Shown here: piece after piece, positions 10,885 to 22,232 of the stretch
Position numbering within the stretch: the stretch's first letter is position 1
How the letters are laid out: every line of letters begins with the position of its first letter
Assembly (NCBI GenBank): GCA_033220425.1
Contig: CM065651.1
Span: 1,550,001-1,614,000 of the forward strand
Direction: 5' to 3'
Origin: Lepraria neglecta
Lineage: Eukaryota > Ascomycota > Lecanoromycetes > Lecanorales > Stereocaulaceae
DNA length: 64,000 bases
The notes under the pieces: generated by a model
The model's database searches: none
What the model saw: only the letters and a program-made list of their open reading frames with translations
Told to the model about the DNA's origin: nothing
Made by a program: the position numbers and the translations under genes

Positions 10885-12359
10885 ATGAGCGCCCCACAGG
10901 CTAACGAGGCGGAGAAGAACATCGAGATATGGAAGGTGAAGAAGCTCATCAAGCGGCTCGAGCAGGCCAGAGGAAATGGAACATCCATGATATCGCTCAT
11001 CATTCGTGAGTCTCACTCTATTAGAAAGCGTACTCTAGTTGTTACGACAACGTTAACATCTGTTATCACAGCCCCAAAGGATCAAGTTTCTCGAGCGGCG
11101 AGAATGTTGGCTGAAGAATTCGTACGTCCTCACACCACCCTATAGCGACGTATTCTGACCATCCTAGGGCACGGCTTCCAACATCAAATCCCGTGTCAAT
11201 CGCCTGTCGGTACTCTCAGCCATCACATCCACCCAACAGCGTCTCAAGCTGTACAACAAAGTCCCCCCGAATGGACTGGTCGTCTACTGCGGAGAAATCA
11301 TCACATCCGAAGGCAAAGAAAGAAAAATCAACATCGACTTCGAGCCCTTCAAGCCCATCAATACCTCCCTCTACTTGTGCGACAACAAATTCCACACCGA
11401 AGCCCTCAGCGAACTCCTCGAATCCGACCAGTCCTTCGGCTTCATCATCATGGACGGAAACGGCGCCCTCTTCGGCACCCTGAGCGGCAACACCAGAGAT
11501 GTCATCCACAAGTTCTCCGTCGACTTGCCCAAGAAGCACGGCCGTGGTGGACAATCAGCCCTCCGTTTCGCCCGTCTCCGAGAAGAGAAACGCCACAACT
11601 ACGTCCGCAAAGTCGCCGAACTCGCAGTCCAGAACTTCATCTCCCAAGATAAAGTCAATGTAGCAGGTCTTGTCCTCGCTGGTTCCGCAGATTTCAAAAA
11701 CGACCTCAATCAATCCGACATGTTCGATAACCGCCTCCAGAGCAAAGTCATCAAAGTCGTCGACGTCTCTTACGGCGGTGAGAATGGGTTCAATCAGGCT
11801 ATAGACTTGGCAGCGGAGACTTTGAGCAATGTCAAGTTCATCCAGGAGAAACGTCTCATCAACAAATACTTCGACGAAATCAATCTCGACAGCGGAAAAG
11901 TCTGTTACGGAATCGACGACACGCTTAAAGCCCTTGAAGCCAGCGCTTGCGAGACTCTGATCGTCTATGAGAATCTCGAAATCACTCGCTGGGTCCTCAA
12001 ATCCTCCAGTGGCTCGGAAATCATTGTCCATACCCAGAAAGGCCAGGAAGCTAACCGCGAGATGTTTATGGATAAGGAGACAGGACAGGAAATGGATCTC
12101 GTCGACCAGGGCTCTTTCCTTGAATGGCTTGCTGAGAGCTACAAGGATTTCGGCGCGAGCTTGGAATTCGTGTCTGATCGCTCTAGCGAGGGAAATCAGT
12201 TTGTGAAGGGCTTTGGTGGTATTGGCGCTATGCTGCGCTACAAGGTCAATTTTGAACAGTTGGCTGATGTTAGTGATGAGGATGAGTTCTATGATGGCAA
12301 GCAACAATTACCCCCAAATATGACCACAGCTGGGCAGTACTAACGATCTAACAGATTGA
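10885..12359 (+). CDS. SUP45: Eukaryotic peptide chain release factor subunit 1 (eRF1), 434 aa
   Basis: The exons are 10885-11005, 11072-11121, 11168-12296 and, by my reading, a terminal coding exon of five bases at 12355-12359. eRF1 recognises stop codons in the ribosomal A site and triggers peptide release together with eRF3. The three hallmark motifs are present: NIKS at residues 62-65 and YLCDNKF at 126-132 for stop-codon decoding, and GGQ at 184-186 for peptidyl-tRNA hydrolysis. The last intron would use a GC donor (GCAAGC) with a perfect TACTAAC branch site and ACAG acceptor, giving the acidic ending DEDEFYDD. Without that splice the frame runs to 12343 and adds a 15-residue tail with no family resemblance. 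The spliced ending matches what I recall of fungal eRF1. Confidence 0.95.
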
Positions 12360-13225
12360 CGGTTTGGAAACCTCGCATTGAGCGAGGATGCTGGTCCAGA
12401 TATCCCGCCGAGAGGAAATCTGACGGTACCTCGCCACGACCCTACCGCCGCTTCAGGTGGCTCACGAGCGTCAGAGAAGAGGGTCACGGCTGGTCGAGCC
12501 CGCTTGTAAATGCCAATACGAGTGGTTTGAATGATGGAGAGGTATGTCGCCTGCATACTTGCTTACTATTAGCATCTTACAAAGCTGACTGATATGAAAG
12601 GTGTGCGCACGAAATATGAGAATGGACGAGAATGATGGGGATGGAGAATGCAGAAGCCACAGTCGCTACTAGAATTAGAGATTGCAAAAGAACCTAGCTC
12701 GAAGTTTGGCACTTGCAGACTTGAGGAAACAAGACATCCTAGGGTTCTACTTTAAAGACACGTAGAGAGAACTCAGATAGAACAATCACTTTCCCTTGCG
12801 GGAATCATGCCCTCAACAATGTCTGTCAGGATATGTGCAGCAACCTAGCCATTGACCAAATTTGAACAAATGAGCTGAGAACGCTTCATTTTTGACCGTA
12901 AAGGGGCTGAGAACATGACATCTCGTAGGCATAGCTGTACTGGTTTTGGCAATCTTGGCGCGCAATTTTTCTCAAGACTTTGGCTCCAATCGCTCCATCT
13001 CCCACCTCTTTCACACCTCAGGTCAAAAAGTTCTTTACAGTGGCACGAACCATCATGAATGAAACATATATTGATTCGACGCTCATGTATGTATAAACCA
13101 TTGAAGCCAACACAGCAAAGTAACAGTGCTAACGAACAATGCATGCAATTCCCCCCCTATGAACAACATCCTCCGCCATTATATGCCCCAACCCTCTATC
13201 CATCTCTCTCAAAAGTCGACTCGAT
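12360..13225. other. Convergent 3' region, no gene recognised
   Basis: This is the 3' flank of eRF1 and of the Mg2+ transporter gene. Frames here are short and featureless. Confidence 0.5.
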
Positions 13226-15235
13226 TCAAATAAACCTATACTTCCTCGCAGCAGCAAGACTACTCAGCACAATCATAGCAATAATCCCCAATATCCCAAA
13301 AAACCATCCCAAGCCCTCACTACTCCGCCCCGGCACCGGCACATTCATCCCGAAAAGACCACAAATCAAATTAAGCGGTACCAGAATCGTAGCCAGCAGC
13401 GTAATCTTGCTTAGAACAGCGTTGGCGCGGTTGCCTGAGGCGAGATAGGCCACGGTCAGTTGGGCCTGGTAGTTTGCGTGGCTGCGCGAGAGCATTTTCT
13501 CGAAGTGTCCGAGGTTCGACATCATGGTTACGACGTGGTCTTGAATGTCGCCCAGGTACAAGCCGATTTCGCCGCGGGGTGTAACGGTGTAGGATTCGTT
13601 GCAGCGTTTGGCGAAGCCTTTGATTACGTCGGCTTTTCCGTTGAGCAACCGCATCAGCGACATTACTTTTTTGCGGCATTCGCCGATCTGTCGGAGGATT
13701 GGTGTATAGTCTTCTGTACGCGCGACGAAGACTTGGTCTTCTAGGATGTCGGTTTCGCGCTCGATGGTGTGGATGGGTGGGCCGAATGTGTCAACTATGT
13801 TGTCGATCATGGCATAGCAGATCCAGTCTGCGGTGAGAGCCATGTAGTCTCGTAGCTTGCCGATGCGTGAGCGAACGTTGGTTGCGTGGGGCGATTGCTT
13901 GTAGGTGATTGTTAGGATACCTTCACGGAAGACAACCATGTAGACGTTGACCGGCTGCATGTAGTCTTCGTGGGCGGGATCGACTTGACGGAAGGAGCGG
14001 AAAGAGACGAAGTAGTAGGCGGGAAAGAGCTCGACTTTCTCGCGGGCTTCTTGCGTCTCGATATCTTCGATTGTGAGGCGATGGATGCCGAAAGCGCGCT
14101 GGAAGACGTGCAATTCTTCCTCCATGGGGTTCAGAATGTCCAGCCACCAGGCGCCGCTGTCTTCAGGGATTTCAAAAAGGTCACGGGCGGTTACGCCGGG
14201 ATCGAAGAGGCCGGCGAAGTCGTGAGCATGAATTGTCGAGGATGCTTCGGAGGAGAAGAAGCTATATCGGCCTGTTTCTAGGAAGCTGGGGCGGCGCGAG
14301 CAGGGTCCTCTGGCACCCAGTGGATCTCCGTCTTTCTCATTCGCACCATCGTGAGCATGGTATTCGGTCTCGCTATCATCAATTGCGCATTCAGATCCGG
14401 CTCTGAGTGAGCCGGATGACTGGGTAATGATTTTTGGAATGACAGCGTTGCGTGTGTCACTGAATATTGTTGCTTTATTCCCTTGAGAGCTGAAGCTGAG
14501 GCTTGGGTGCAACCCGCGCAGCCTTGACTTCGAACTTTCTGCGATGAACTCATCAAGCTCTTCGAAATCGATGCGATGAGTCTTTGACACATCAGGGGTA
14601 GGATAGCAGATGTCCTCTTCAGCTTTGCGCACAGAGGCACGATCTTCTTGGATGTTAAGATCGCGGACACTGCCATTGTTGAAAGTTGGTCGGCGGCTAC
14701 GACGGTGAGTGTCTCCTGAAACGGACCGATGAAGACCAAGGTCAATATCTGAAGGAGCCTTGCTGCCAATAGTATTTGCCCTCTCTCGTCGGCGTGGGTC
14801 GGCGAATGCATCAACTGAATTGGCGGGTGATGTTGATCGAGAAGACGGAGAAGATTCTCGAGATCGGCTTGCATGGTTGTGGCTCCTTCGGAGGGTACCA
14901 TGCTTTGCAACAGCAGGACTCTGTGATCCCCTGCGCTCCAAGATGATTTCTCCCCTTCCGCTCCTATCATCATCGATGGTCACTTGCTCGAAGTCCCTTG
15001 GGATAGACCCTGCTTGGCGAAGCTCCTCGTTGACCTGTAGGAAATCCGACCGGCCGCCGCTGCCAACACTATGGAAAGCATGTCGTTCTTCAATCGGGCT
15101 TTGTGGGCTTTGAGAGCTGTTCATGGTACCTCCTCGGGGTCTTGTCGAGGTTTGATGACGATGGTCGTCAAGTTCAGACACAGGTGTGCTGAACCTAGTC
15201 TGGGACTGGGACCTCTCTGACCTTGGAGAGTCCAT
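13226..15235 (-). CDS. CorA-family Mg2+ transporter (ALR1/MNR2 type), 669 aa
   Basis: This is a single-exon gene. The open frame could begin at a GTG upstream, so the ATG at 15235 was taken. A long Ser/Arg-rich, probably disordered N-terminus (residues 1 to about 330) precedes the CorA domain (DSGAWWLDILNPMEEELHVF, then FGIHRLTIEDIETQEAREKV). Two C-terminal membrane helices flank the family's GMN motif at residues 629-631 (LICGLFGMNVPVPG), the selectivity loop for Mg2+. The extended N-terminus fits the Alr/Mnr2 subgroup, which acts in the plasma or vacuolar membrane. Which membrane applies here is not decidable from sequence. Confidence 0.93.
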   Translation of the reverse strand: MDSPRSERSQSQTRFSTPVSELDDHRHQTSTRPRGGTMNSSQSPQSPIEERHAFHSVGSGGRSDFLQVNEELRQAGSIPRDFEQVTIDDDRSGRGEIILERRGSQSPAVAKHGTLRRSHNHASRSRESSPSSRSTSPANSVDAFADPRRRERANTIGSKAPSDIDLGLHRSVSGDTHRRSRRPTFNNGSVRDLNIQEDRASVRKAEEDICYPTPDVSKTHRIDFEELDEFIAESSKSRLRGLHPSLSFSSQGNKATIFSDTRNAVIPKIITQSSGSLRAGSECAIDDSETEYHAHDGANEKDGDPLGARGPCSRRPSFLETGRYSFFSSEASSTIHAHDFAGLFDPGVTARDLFEIPEDSGAWWLDILNPMEEELHVFQRAFGIHRLTIEDIETQEAREKVELFPAYYFVSFRSFRQVDPAHEDYMQPVNVYMVVFREGILTITYKQSPHATNVRSRIGKLRDYMALTADWICYAMIDNIVDTFGPPIHTIERETDILEDQVFVARTEDYTPILRQIGECRKKVMSLMRLLNGKADVIKGFAKRCNESYTVTPRGEIGLYLGDIQDHVVTMMSNLGHFEKMLSRSHANYQAQLTVAYLASGNRANAVLSKITLLATILVPLNLICGLFGMNVPVPGRSSEGLGWFFGILGIIAMIVLSSLAAARKYRFI

Positions 15236-16884
15236 TGTATGCAGTATTTGTTGATCTCGCTTGTTCACGTTGAAAACCTCGCGCCCAGCCTTTAGAGCAA
15301 CGCTCTTCTTGAATCGATAGGATATTTGTATGTATGGGTAACCAACTCAAGGCTCCAGTACTCGAATAGGGCCGCGGGCGCAGAGGACTACGCCCTCCAC
15401 TCTTTCCTCCTCTTTCGCCAGATTGGATGGGCTTATGATGTCAAAGTTTTGGTTGATTGATTGCTCCTCTCCTCCTCTTGGGTTTTAAATTTTTGCGTTC
15501 CAAAGTCCAGTTATGGTGGCTTGAGGTCAGCCCCAATGAAAACTCGGAACCGTGGTCCCAGCAGCGGTCGGATGAACGAGAACTGAACGAAGCGAGGCCC
15601 CGCCAACTTGATGGTGTTGAGATTATAGATAGCCAGAATGGTAGTGTTCGGTGCGAAAATAGGTGCGAAAGGCTTGGGAGCCTTTCGTTCTCGTTTTGGT
15701 GGGGAGTGGTGGGTCTGGTCGGACGGGTTGAACAATGAGAGGTCGGCTTTGTGCTGACTTTTGTGAGGCTTGGTATGAGCTGATATGACAAGAAGCAGAT
15801 TGCTTAGGGCAGTTGGTGATAATAGATATCTTTGGTCGGGCAGGTGTGCAGGTTTTGTGTTCCAAGAGAGGGTGTGGTGGGATAATGCGTCTTTTTCTAC
15901 CAGTAGATTTTGCACACTTTGATGACGCTAAGCAGCTCAAGCTAAACCTTATGCAGCAGGATATACATTCACGCAGCGAGTGGATCAGCTCGGCCAGGCC
16001 CGAAAATCCTCGGATTGTTACTTTACACATCGGTCATGACAGAGATGTGTTTAAGATGTGTTGGACATTGTGGGGAAAGATTTTCTTCGCAGCTGTGATT
16101 GATATTCCTGCGCCTTTTCCGGAGAGAAGCTAGTTACATAGAAAAAGAGCACCACGCCTTTCCTCCATTCTCAGGCCTTGTCACTTGCCTAGCTTTGATG
16201 GCTTTCCAATTGTAAACAGCAATCAACCTCTGCCAGTCACAGACTGCATTGCCGCCTTAACACGGTAGATAAAGAATAACAAAGGAAATCGAGTTGTGCA
16301 GATGTGCCGTGGTGCCATTCCCCTAACAAAGCGCCTCTCGAAAATAAGAGTAGGGTTGGGCAAGTAGCCGGACAAATGAAATGGTCGGTTACAGATGTGC
16401 AGTGGTGGTGTTGTTCCTTGAGCCATTTTGCCATTTTGCCATCTTGCCATTCGTGCCATCCCTGAGGCTGGGCCTTGGCCAGTCGAGACAAGAGTGGCCT
16501 AATTTTCCCCTCCACAAGCAAAGACTAAAAGAAAGTCATGTCCCATCATATCCCAAAAGCCTTCTCGTCTCGGCCGATAACTTCGTTCTCCAATGACCAT
16601 ATCGCATTGAGAATTAGGACTGACAGGTGCAGGCCTGCAACTCCTAACGCATTCCCCAGAAGATTCGTATAAGGCGGTAAACTCAAAATGCGCCAAGGGT
16701 AAGAAGAGCGTAAATCTCACAAAACAATGTCGAATGCACCAAAGAAAACATGTAAACCCATATTAGATGTATATAGACCATCGACGGAGACGGTAAGAAA
16801 ATCGCAGCTTGGACCGGACTCCTGCCCTCCAGCGAAACAACTAACCCATAATGCGCTGTTCGTGAGGACATATACTGGTGACGC
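15236..16884. other. Intergenic, about 1.6 kb, no gene recognised
   Basis: The region holds the long upstream sequence of the Mg2+ transporter gene and the 3' flank of the PNRC-motif gene. Near 16423-16460 there are four imperfect GCCATTTT-like repeats. The frames of 90-135 codons present here show no domain. Confidence 0.5.
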
Positions 16885-18270
16885 CTAAGACCGGATGGGA
16901 GAAACGCCCTCGCCACCGAGAACATCGAGCTTCAAGATACGTCGTAAATCATCTTCCATTGACTTTGCGTTTCCATTATTTCGGACTGGTGTAATATTAG
17001 ATCCGTGAGATGGGATTCGTGGTGGAGTGAAGGAAGAATAGGGAGAAACATAGCCATTCTGTTGGTTCTGCGGGCGGGAATTTGCTGAAGTATATGGATT
17101 ATGTACACGAGATGGAGTTGGTGTGGCTGGTAATTCCGGACCACTTGGGCGTCCGGGAGAAGCGGGCATCGTCAATTCCTTGCGAAGGCCGGAGGAAGGG
17201 GGACGTTGACCAGCAGAGCCGTTATGTGGGAGTTGAGGTCTCGGAGAAAAGAGCATTTCTTTAAGAGCTTGGGTCTGAGCCTTGCGTCGCTCTTCTTTGC
17301 GATCGGCTTCGGTCATGCTCGAGGATGATGAGATGACCGGCCGATTGGTATGCACGTCATGAATGGCGTTTGGGGGTGTTGGGCCGGATGAGAGTTCTGG
17401 AGCTGGACCATCCATCTCCAAGGGGAACATCCCGCCAATTGAACTATCAGTGGGGTGACGTGAATGATACCCAGTGGGGGTTTGTGACCCAGATGGCGAA
17501 GCGCTGAGTCTAGCTTGATCATTGGGGCTTTCCGTGCCTGATTCTTTGGTTGGGTGGGCCTTCGATTTTGCTTCTCTGTCTGCTCGGAAGAATATATCGA
17601 GCGGTGACTCTTCTCTCGCTCTGTGGTCGTGAGCAGGCTGTGAATTCTCTTGAGATGGAGACTCTTCGCTCCCGGACGTTGTATCCGGTGCCTCTTGCTC
17701 CATCATAGTCTTCAAGTTACTGGTTTTGTCCACGTTGGGAACGGACCTCGAGAAGAACTTTGGCATTGGCAGTGATGATGCCGCCGGAGAAGTATGGAAT
17801 GTAGGCCCGGCATAGGCCCTGACGGGTGTTTCATTTGTGCGGTTAGGAGTCATTGACTGAGGTCGAGGGGCAGATATCGGGATGCCGTCCGCTGCTGGCA
17901 TTGGGGACACTGACCCAGACTGCTTCCTGCTTTGAGGTTTGGGGGTTCTCTTCTTATTCTGAGAGAGCTCAGGAGCTGAGTCATTGCCTGCATACTGTTT
18001 AATGGTCGATCCTTCGTACATTGACCTAGGTCGTGGAGGTGTGTGTGGCGGTAGTTGCAAATTCACTGCTGGAGCGGGGTCCGGCGTAATTTCTTTCTCG
18101 CCGCGGCGAAGAGTAGGCATTGGCTGGTCTGGTTGCTTATCAGGGCTCGTGCCGCTTGAGAGCTCAGCTTCCTGAGAAGAAGGTATGTGTGAGTTTAGAG
18201 GACCAGTAGATTTCCTTGGACGTCGAGAGCGTCGAGTCGGCTTATGAGGGGTTTCGGCCTGTGAAGGCAT
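16885..18270 (-). CDS. PNRC/Edc1-motif protein, putative mRNA-decapping enhancer, 461 aa
   Basis: This single-exon frame starts at ATG 18270 and is low in hydrophobics and rich in Pro, Ser and Gln, so it is probably disordered. Residues about 153-178 read YAGPTFHTSPAASSLPMPKF then FSRSVP. I recognise this as the PNRC/Edc1-type motif, which in characterised members binds the decapping machinery (Dcp1). A second conserved-looking element is the C-terminal helix MEDDLRRILKLDVLG, and a third is KEMLFSPRP near the middle. The role in mRNA decay is inferred from the motif alone. The N-terminus has a basic cluster (RRSRRPRK) that could act as a nuclear signal. Confidence 0.7.
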   Translation of the reverse strand: MPSQAETPHKPTRRSRRPRKSTGPLNSHIPSSQEAELSSGTSPDKQPDQPMPTLRRGEKEITPDPAPAVNLQLPPHTPPRPRSMYEGSTIKQYAGNDSAPELSQNKKRTPKPQSRKQSGSVSPMPAADGIPISAPRPQSMTPNRTNETPVRAYAGPTFHTSPAASSLPMPKFFSRSVPNVDKTSNLKTMMEQEAPDTTSGSEESPSQENSQPAHDHRAREESPLDIFFRADREAKSKAHPTKESGTESPNDQARLSASPSGSQTPTGYHSRHPTDSSIGGMFPLEMDGPAPELSSGPTPPNAIHDVHTNRPVISSSSSMTEADRKEERRKAQTQALKEMLFSPRPQLPHNGSAGQRPPSSGLRKELTMPASPGRPSGPELPATPTPSRVHNPYTSANSRPQNQQNGYVSPYSSFTPPRIPSHGSNITPVRNNGNAKSMEDDLRRILKLDVLGGEGVSPIRS

Positions 18271-19082
18271 CTTGGTGGTGGCTTAAAAATATGCAGCCTT
18301 GTCTTGGACAATTCGTAAAACCGAACAAAGAAAAGCAAGAAGGACTGGCGACAAACAAGCAGGCTCAGTGAGGAGAGAGGAGAATACTAGAGGCCTCTGG
18401 GGTTCAGTATGTATTAACGGAGATGTTTGAGGTGTTGCAAAGATGTGTAGCCCGGTATTGTCAAGAGATTTGGTATCCAAGCCTGCTGGATCAGAATTGT
18501 TCATGCGGTCAGAGCCTGAGAGAATCCGGAGGCTTGATCAATGGTGTTGAATGTCGATATGAATGGTAGAAGGAGGCGTGAGAGGTGTGAGAATGTCGTG
18601 TAGTGTTCATGATGATGGTAGTAGTTTGTGGAGAGAGATGGAAGGAAGAAAGATTCCTGAAATATGGTGGGCTGGCTGCGCGCTTCACAACAGGCTTGGC
18701 GGCGCTTGCCCCACTTCGGATTCAATATCTGGAGTCAGAGCTGTTACCACTTTACTTAATGTGAAGCCAGAATTCAAGATTCTTGAGGATCAGGTGTTTT
18801 ACCGATTGTTCTTGGTGCTCATTCAAAGCCTCGTTAGTTCCAGAACCTTCTTGTGAGAAAGTGTCACAAATACCGGTCTGCCTATTACGGCCTTGTGCAT
18901 CAACACTTATTTCCATCACAGCCGTCTTTGACAGTTCTTTCCCCTTCGACACCAGCTCTCCTTCCGCCATAAGAGCCAAATTTACGTTGCATAGTCTTCT
19001 CACGACTATCATCTTCAACCAAACCTACCTTTGGTCCAAATCCTCCACACAACACAAACCACCGTAAACGTTCAAGGTCACC
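18271..19082. promoter_or_regulatory. Divergent promoter region between the PNRC-motif gene and RBX1
   Basis: This 812-bp spacer lies between divergent starts. It is CT/GA-asymmetric in places, as is common for fungal promoters. No defined site was recognised. Confidence 0.45.
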
Positions 19083-19568
<486 letters not shown>

Positions 19569-19839
19569 GTGTCTCATGGACAGTTTAAGAAAATATAGGA
19601 GGCATCTGAAAGGGCGTTGACATGGCACCGGACATTTAAAGAGCATGCGGTATGAACATCGGATAGGGAGCTTGACGTCTAGACATTGAAGGCACTGGCA
19701 GAGTGCTCCCATGAGATGTGCATGCGCTGGACCACGACTGGTATGATAGTCATGATATGAAATAGATCACTCGAGCATGACCAGTTTCCCCTAATATTCA
19801 GACCTGCAACGCCTCTGTCTATTCTCGTGTCTCGTGGTG

Positions 19840-20257
19840 CTAATTTATCCTCTTCCCGTCGATTTCAATCCCCGATCCTGCCATCCCACTGCCCTTTGGT
19901 AACCATTTTTCTGGTGATGTGTTGTAGAATGGGTAAGGGGGGACCACCACGAGGAACGCTATGGCTGCACCACCAAGGCCAGCCCATAGCGTGACATATA
20001 TGTTCTGTTGTACGAAGCCGAGTATGAATGCCAGAAGCTATATGGGGCACTCGTCAGTCTCGCAGCGGAGTTATGGGAGCAATGGGGCAATCGTACACCT
20101 GAGACAGCTAAGATCATGGTAGATATGAGCTCGGTTTTCTTTTGGCCTTCGAAGTCCTACCATTGTGTAAGTGTGGTGGCATATTGAAAGTGCCGCAGAG
20201 ACTTACTATTTGGCCTTCGAAAAGCTCTTGGGCTTGTTGAAGGAGCTCGTCAGCCAT
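19840..20257 (-). CDS. SPC1: Signal peptidase complex subunit SPC1, 102 aa
   Basis: Three short exons (20207-20257, 20097-20156, 19840-20037) give a 102-residue protein. It begins MADELLQQAQELFEGQIDFE and has two closely spaced membrane helices (ILAVSGLLAFILGFVQQNIY and LWAGLGGAAIAFLVVVPPYP), followed by FYNTSPEKWL. Small size, the FEGQIDFEGQ motif and paired helices are typical of SPC1/SPC12, an accessory subunit of the ER signal peptidase. The TGA near 19865 belongs to another frame; in the correct frame the stop is TAG at 19840-19842. It is transcribed convergently with RBX1 and divergently from the HTD2-like gene. Confidence 0.9.
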
Positions 20258-20454
20258 ATTGATTGAGTTACTCTTAAGACAAGGTATTTCGAGCCAGTTG
20301 TCTCGCTCCAAGCTCGCCATGCCAAGATATCTACGGTCTTTCATTTTTCCGGAATCCGGGGAGAGCTCCGCGTCGAAACGAGACGAGATCTTTCCCATTA
20401 CAACTATCTATTGGCCTGTTGTATCTGATTCATTGTACACAATACTCATATATA

Positions 20455-21744
20455 ATGAGATTTAGCTCCATGAACGGGCGTTCTGCGCCCCTACGATGTC
20501 CTAAAAGATGTTACCTTTTACCCAATCGTCTTCCTTTCAAGCGGCACTCCTCTGATCTTTCACACCTCCAAAAAGAAATGACCTCTCGCCGACTACCACT
20601 TGGTAGAGACGTTCTCACCCTGACACCATCATCGCTCCTGCAGAGAACCCTTACCGACTTCCTTCCCTTCATCAGAATAAATGCCAACCCAAGCTATCTA
20701 CCTTATGGGTACCACCTAATCCACTTCCCCACAAACTTCCGCCTCTCCACTCTTCTACCAGATGGTACCGATGCTATGCAATCCCCTGGGGACCCGTTCA
20801 CTCGGCGTATGTGGGCAGGTGGTTCAATAATTTTCGAGCGGGCTATAAAATTAGACAATTCGGCTTTCCATTGCACAGAGCACATCGTTGATGTTCAGGT
20901 CAAGGGCCACGAAAAGGATCAGAAAGTTTTTGTTAAAATCGAACGAAAAGTTTATCCCGGAAAATATCCTGGGGAGCGGAAGAAGCAGGATGGAAACACA
21001 ATCCCACACCTAGTGGAAACCCGGACACTGGTCTTCATGCGCGAGGATCGTCAAAAAGTTGCTGCAGACGCAGCTCCGTCTCCCCCCAAGGTCCTCATGC
21101 CGACGCATACTCCCGACTTCTCCCACACCTTGGTACCAACTGCAGCCTTGCTCTTCCGATTCTCTGCACTCACTTTCAACGCCCATGCTATCCACCTCGA
21201 TAAGCAATACTGCCGCGACATTGAAGGGCACCGAAATCTGCTCGTGCACGGGCCTTTGAGTCTGGTGCTCATGCTTCAATTTTTAGACGAGCATCTTAGG
21301 AAGGCCGGCGGAAAGAGCGGCAGGGAAGAAATCAACTCAGTGGAATACCGGAACCTAGCACCGCTCTACGCTGAAGAAGAAATGAAAGTTTGCATCAAGC
21401 GGAAGGAGAAGGGTGAGATATCTGGTAGCTGGGATGTCTGGATTGAGGGTGTGGACGGCGGATATGCTGTGAAGGGAACCATCAGGACCACGATTATGTC
21501 AATAGGAGCGCGACCGTCCGAGTTACGAAACATTATAAGGAATGGAGCAAAGGAGGGAACTTCGAGAAGTCCAAAGGGCAACACTAATCCGGAGATGAAG
21601 AGTGCTTCGGTGGATGAGATTTCAACTGGAGATGAGACCATTCCAGAGAAGGAGGATGCACCAACAGAGAACAGCGTATCAGAAGCGGAGATTGCTCCCG
21701 ATGAAGAGGCTCCAGAAGATAATGCTCCCTACTTTCAGAGGTGA
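20455..21744 (+). CDS. Mitochondrial 3-hydroxyacyl-thioester dehydratase, HTD2-like, 429 aa
   Basis: The frame starts at the ATG at 20455, since the extra upstream codons begin with TTG. The first 40 residues are rich in Arg and Ser with few acidic residues, like a mitochondrial presequence. The centre carries the MaoC-type hot-dog hydratase motif FRFSALTFNAHAIHLDKQYC at about residues 234-252, with Asn, His and Asp in the usual positions. Upstream is PFTRRMWAGGSIIFERAIKL, also typical of HTD2 proteins. Yeast Htd2 performs the dehydration step of mitochondrial type II fatty-acid synthesis, feeding lipoate production. The acidic C-terminal tail (last about 60 residues) is an addition without known role. 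Confidence 0.85.
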   Translation: MRFSSMNGRSAPLRCPKRCYLLPNRLPFKRHSSDLSHLQKEMTSRRLPLGRDVLTLTPSSLLQRTLTDFLPFIRINANPSYLPYGYHLIHFPTNFRLSTLLPDGTDAMQSPGDPFTRRMWAGGSIIFERAIKLDNSAFHCTEHIVDVQVKGHEKDQKVFVKIERKVYPGKYPGERKKQDGNTIPHLVETRTLVFMREDRQKVAADAAPSPPKVLMPTHTPDFSHTLVPTAALLFRFSALTFNAHAIHLDKQYCRDIEGHRNLLVHGPLSLVLMLQFLDEHLRKAGGKSGREEINSVEYRNLAPLYAEEEMKVCIKRKEKGEISGSWDVWIEGVDGGYAVKGTIRTTIMSIGARPSELRNIIRNGAKEGTSRSPKGNTNPEMKSASVDEISTGDETIPEKEDAPTENSVSEAEIAPDEEAPEDNAPYFQR

Positions 21745-22232
21745 ACAGAATTTGCAGAAGGGAAACCACTGGAGGTCCGCTGTTGAAGACATGAGTTTGA
21801 TAGGTCACCCTCTCGCGAAACACTAACAAGATGCACAAATGGAAGCTGTAGGCTGTCAAATCAGGCATGTATAGCAGCTCGCGGTTAGCAAGAGAAGGGA
21901 CTATCGCCTGAACTCTGGCTTCAAGAATATCTCGCGCGAGGCAGTGTCGGGTTGACAGTTGGGGAATTACACCCAGGGAGCCATCCAACCGGGACTCAGG
22001 GGACACACTTTGTGCATTCAATATCTATGACTGAAGCTGCTAGAAGACGACTTTGGAAAGACGCTCGCGTGAGCTTCTAGCCGCAAGAGCAGATTGCTGA
22101 ACGAAGGGTATGGGACACGGCTTCTTTGCAAAGACATAACCATTGCTACGAGAAATGCGACAACATTCGTGCTTCTGAACCATGAAACTAGATTCTTGAA
22201 ACGGTAATGGCTTTATCGGCTTCCTCTTGCAA
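21745..22232. other. Intergenic
   Basis: This is the 3' flank of the HTD2-like gene and of the dynamin relic. A 145-codon minus frame overlaps the end of the HTD2-like gene but shows no domain. Confidence 0.45.

Noticed and set aside
12297-12343. Unspliced C-terminal tail of eRF1
   Set aside because: The 15-residue tail has no resemblance to eRF1 endings, while the GC-AG splice yields the expected acidic terminus.
15623-16030. 135-codon minus-strand frame upstream of the Mg2+ transporter gene
   Set aside because: No domain, Cys/Ser/Pro-rich by chance composition, and it lies in the probable promoter.
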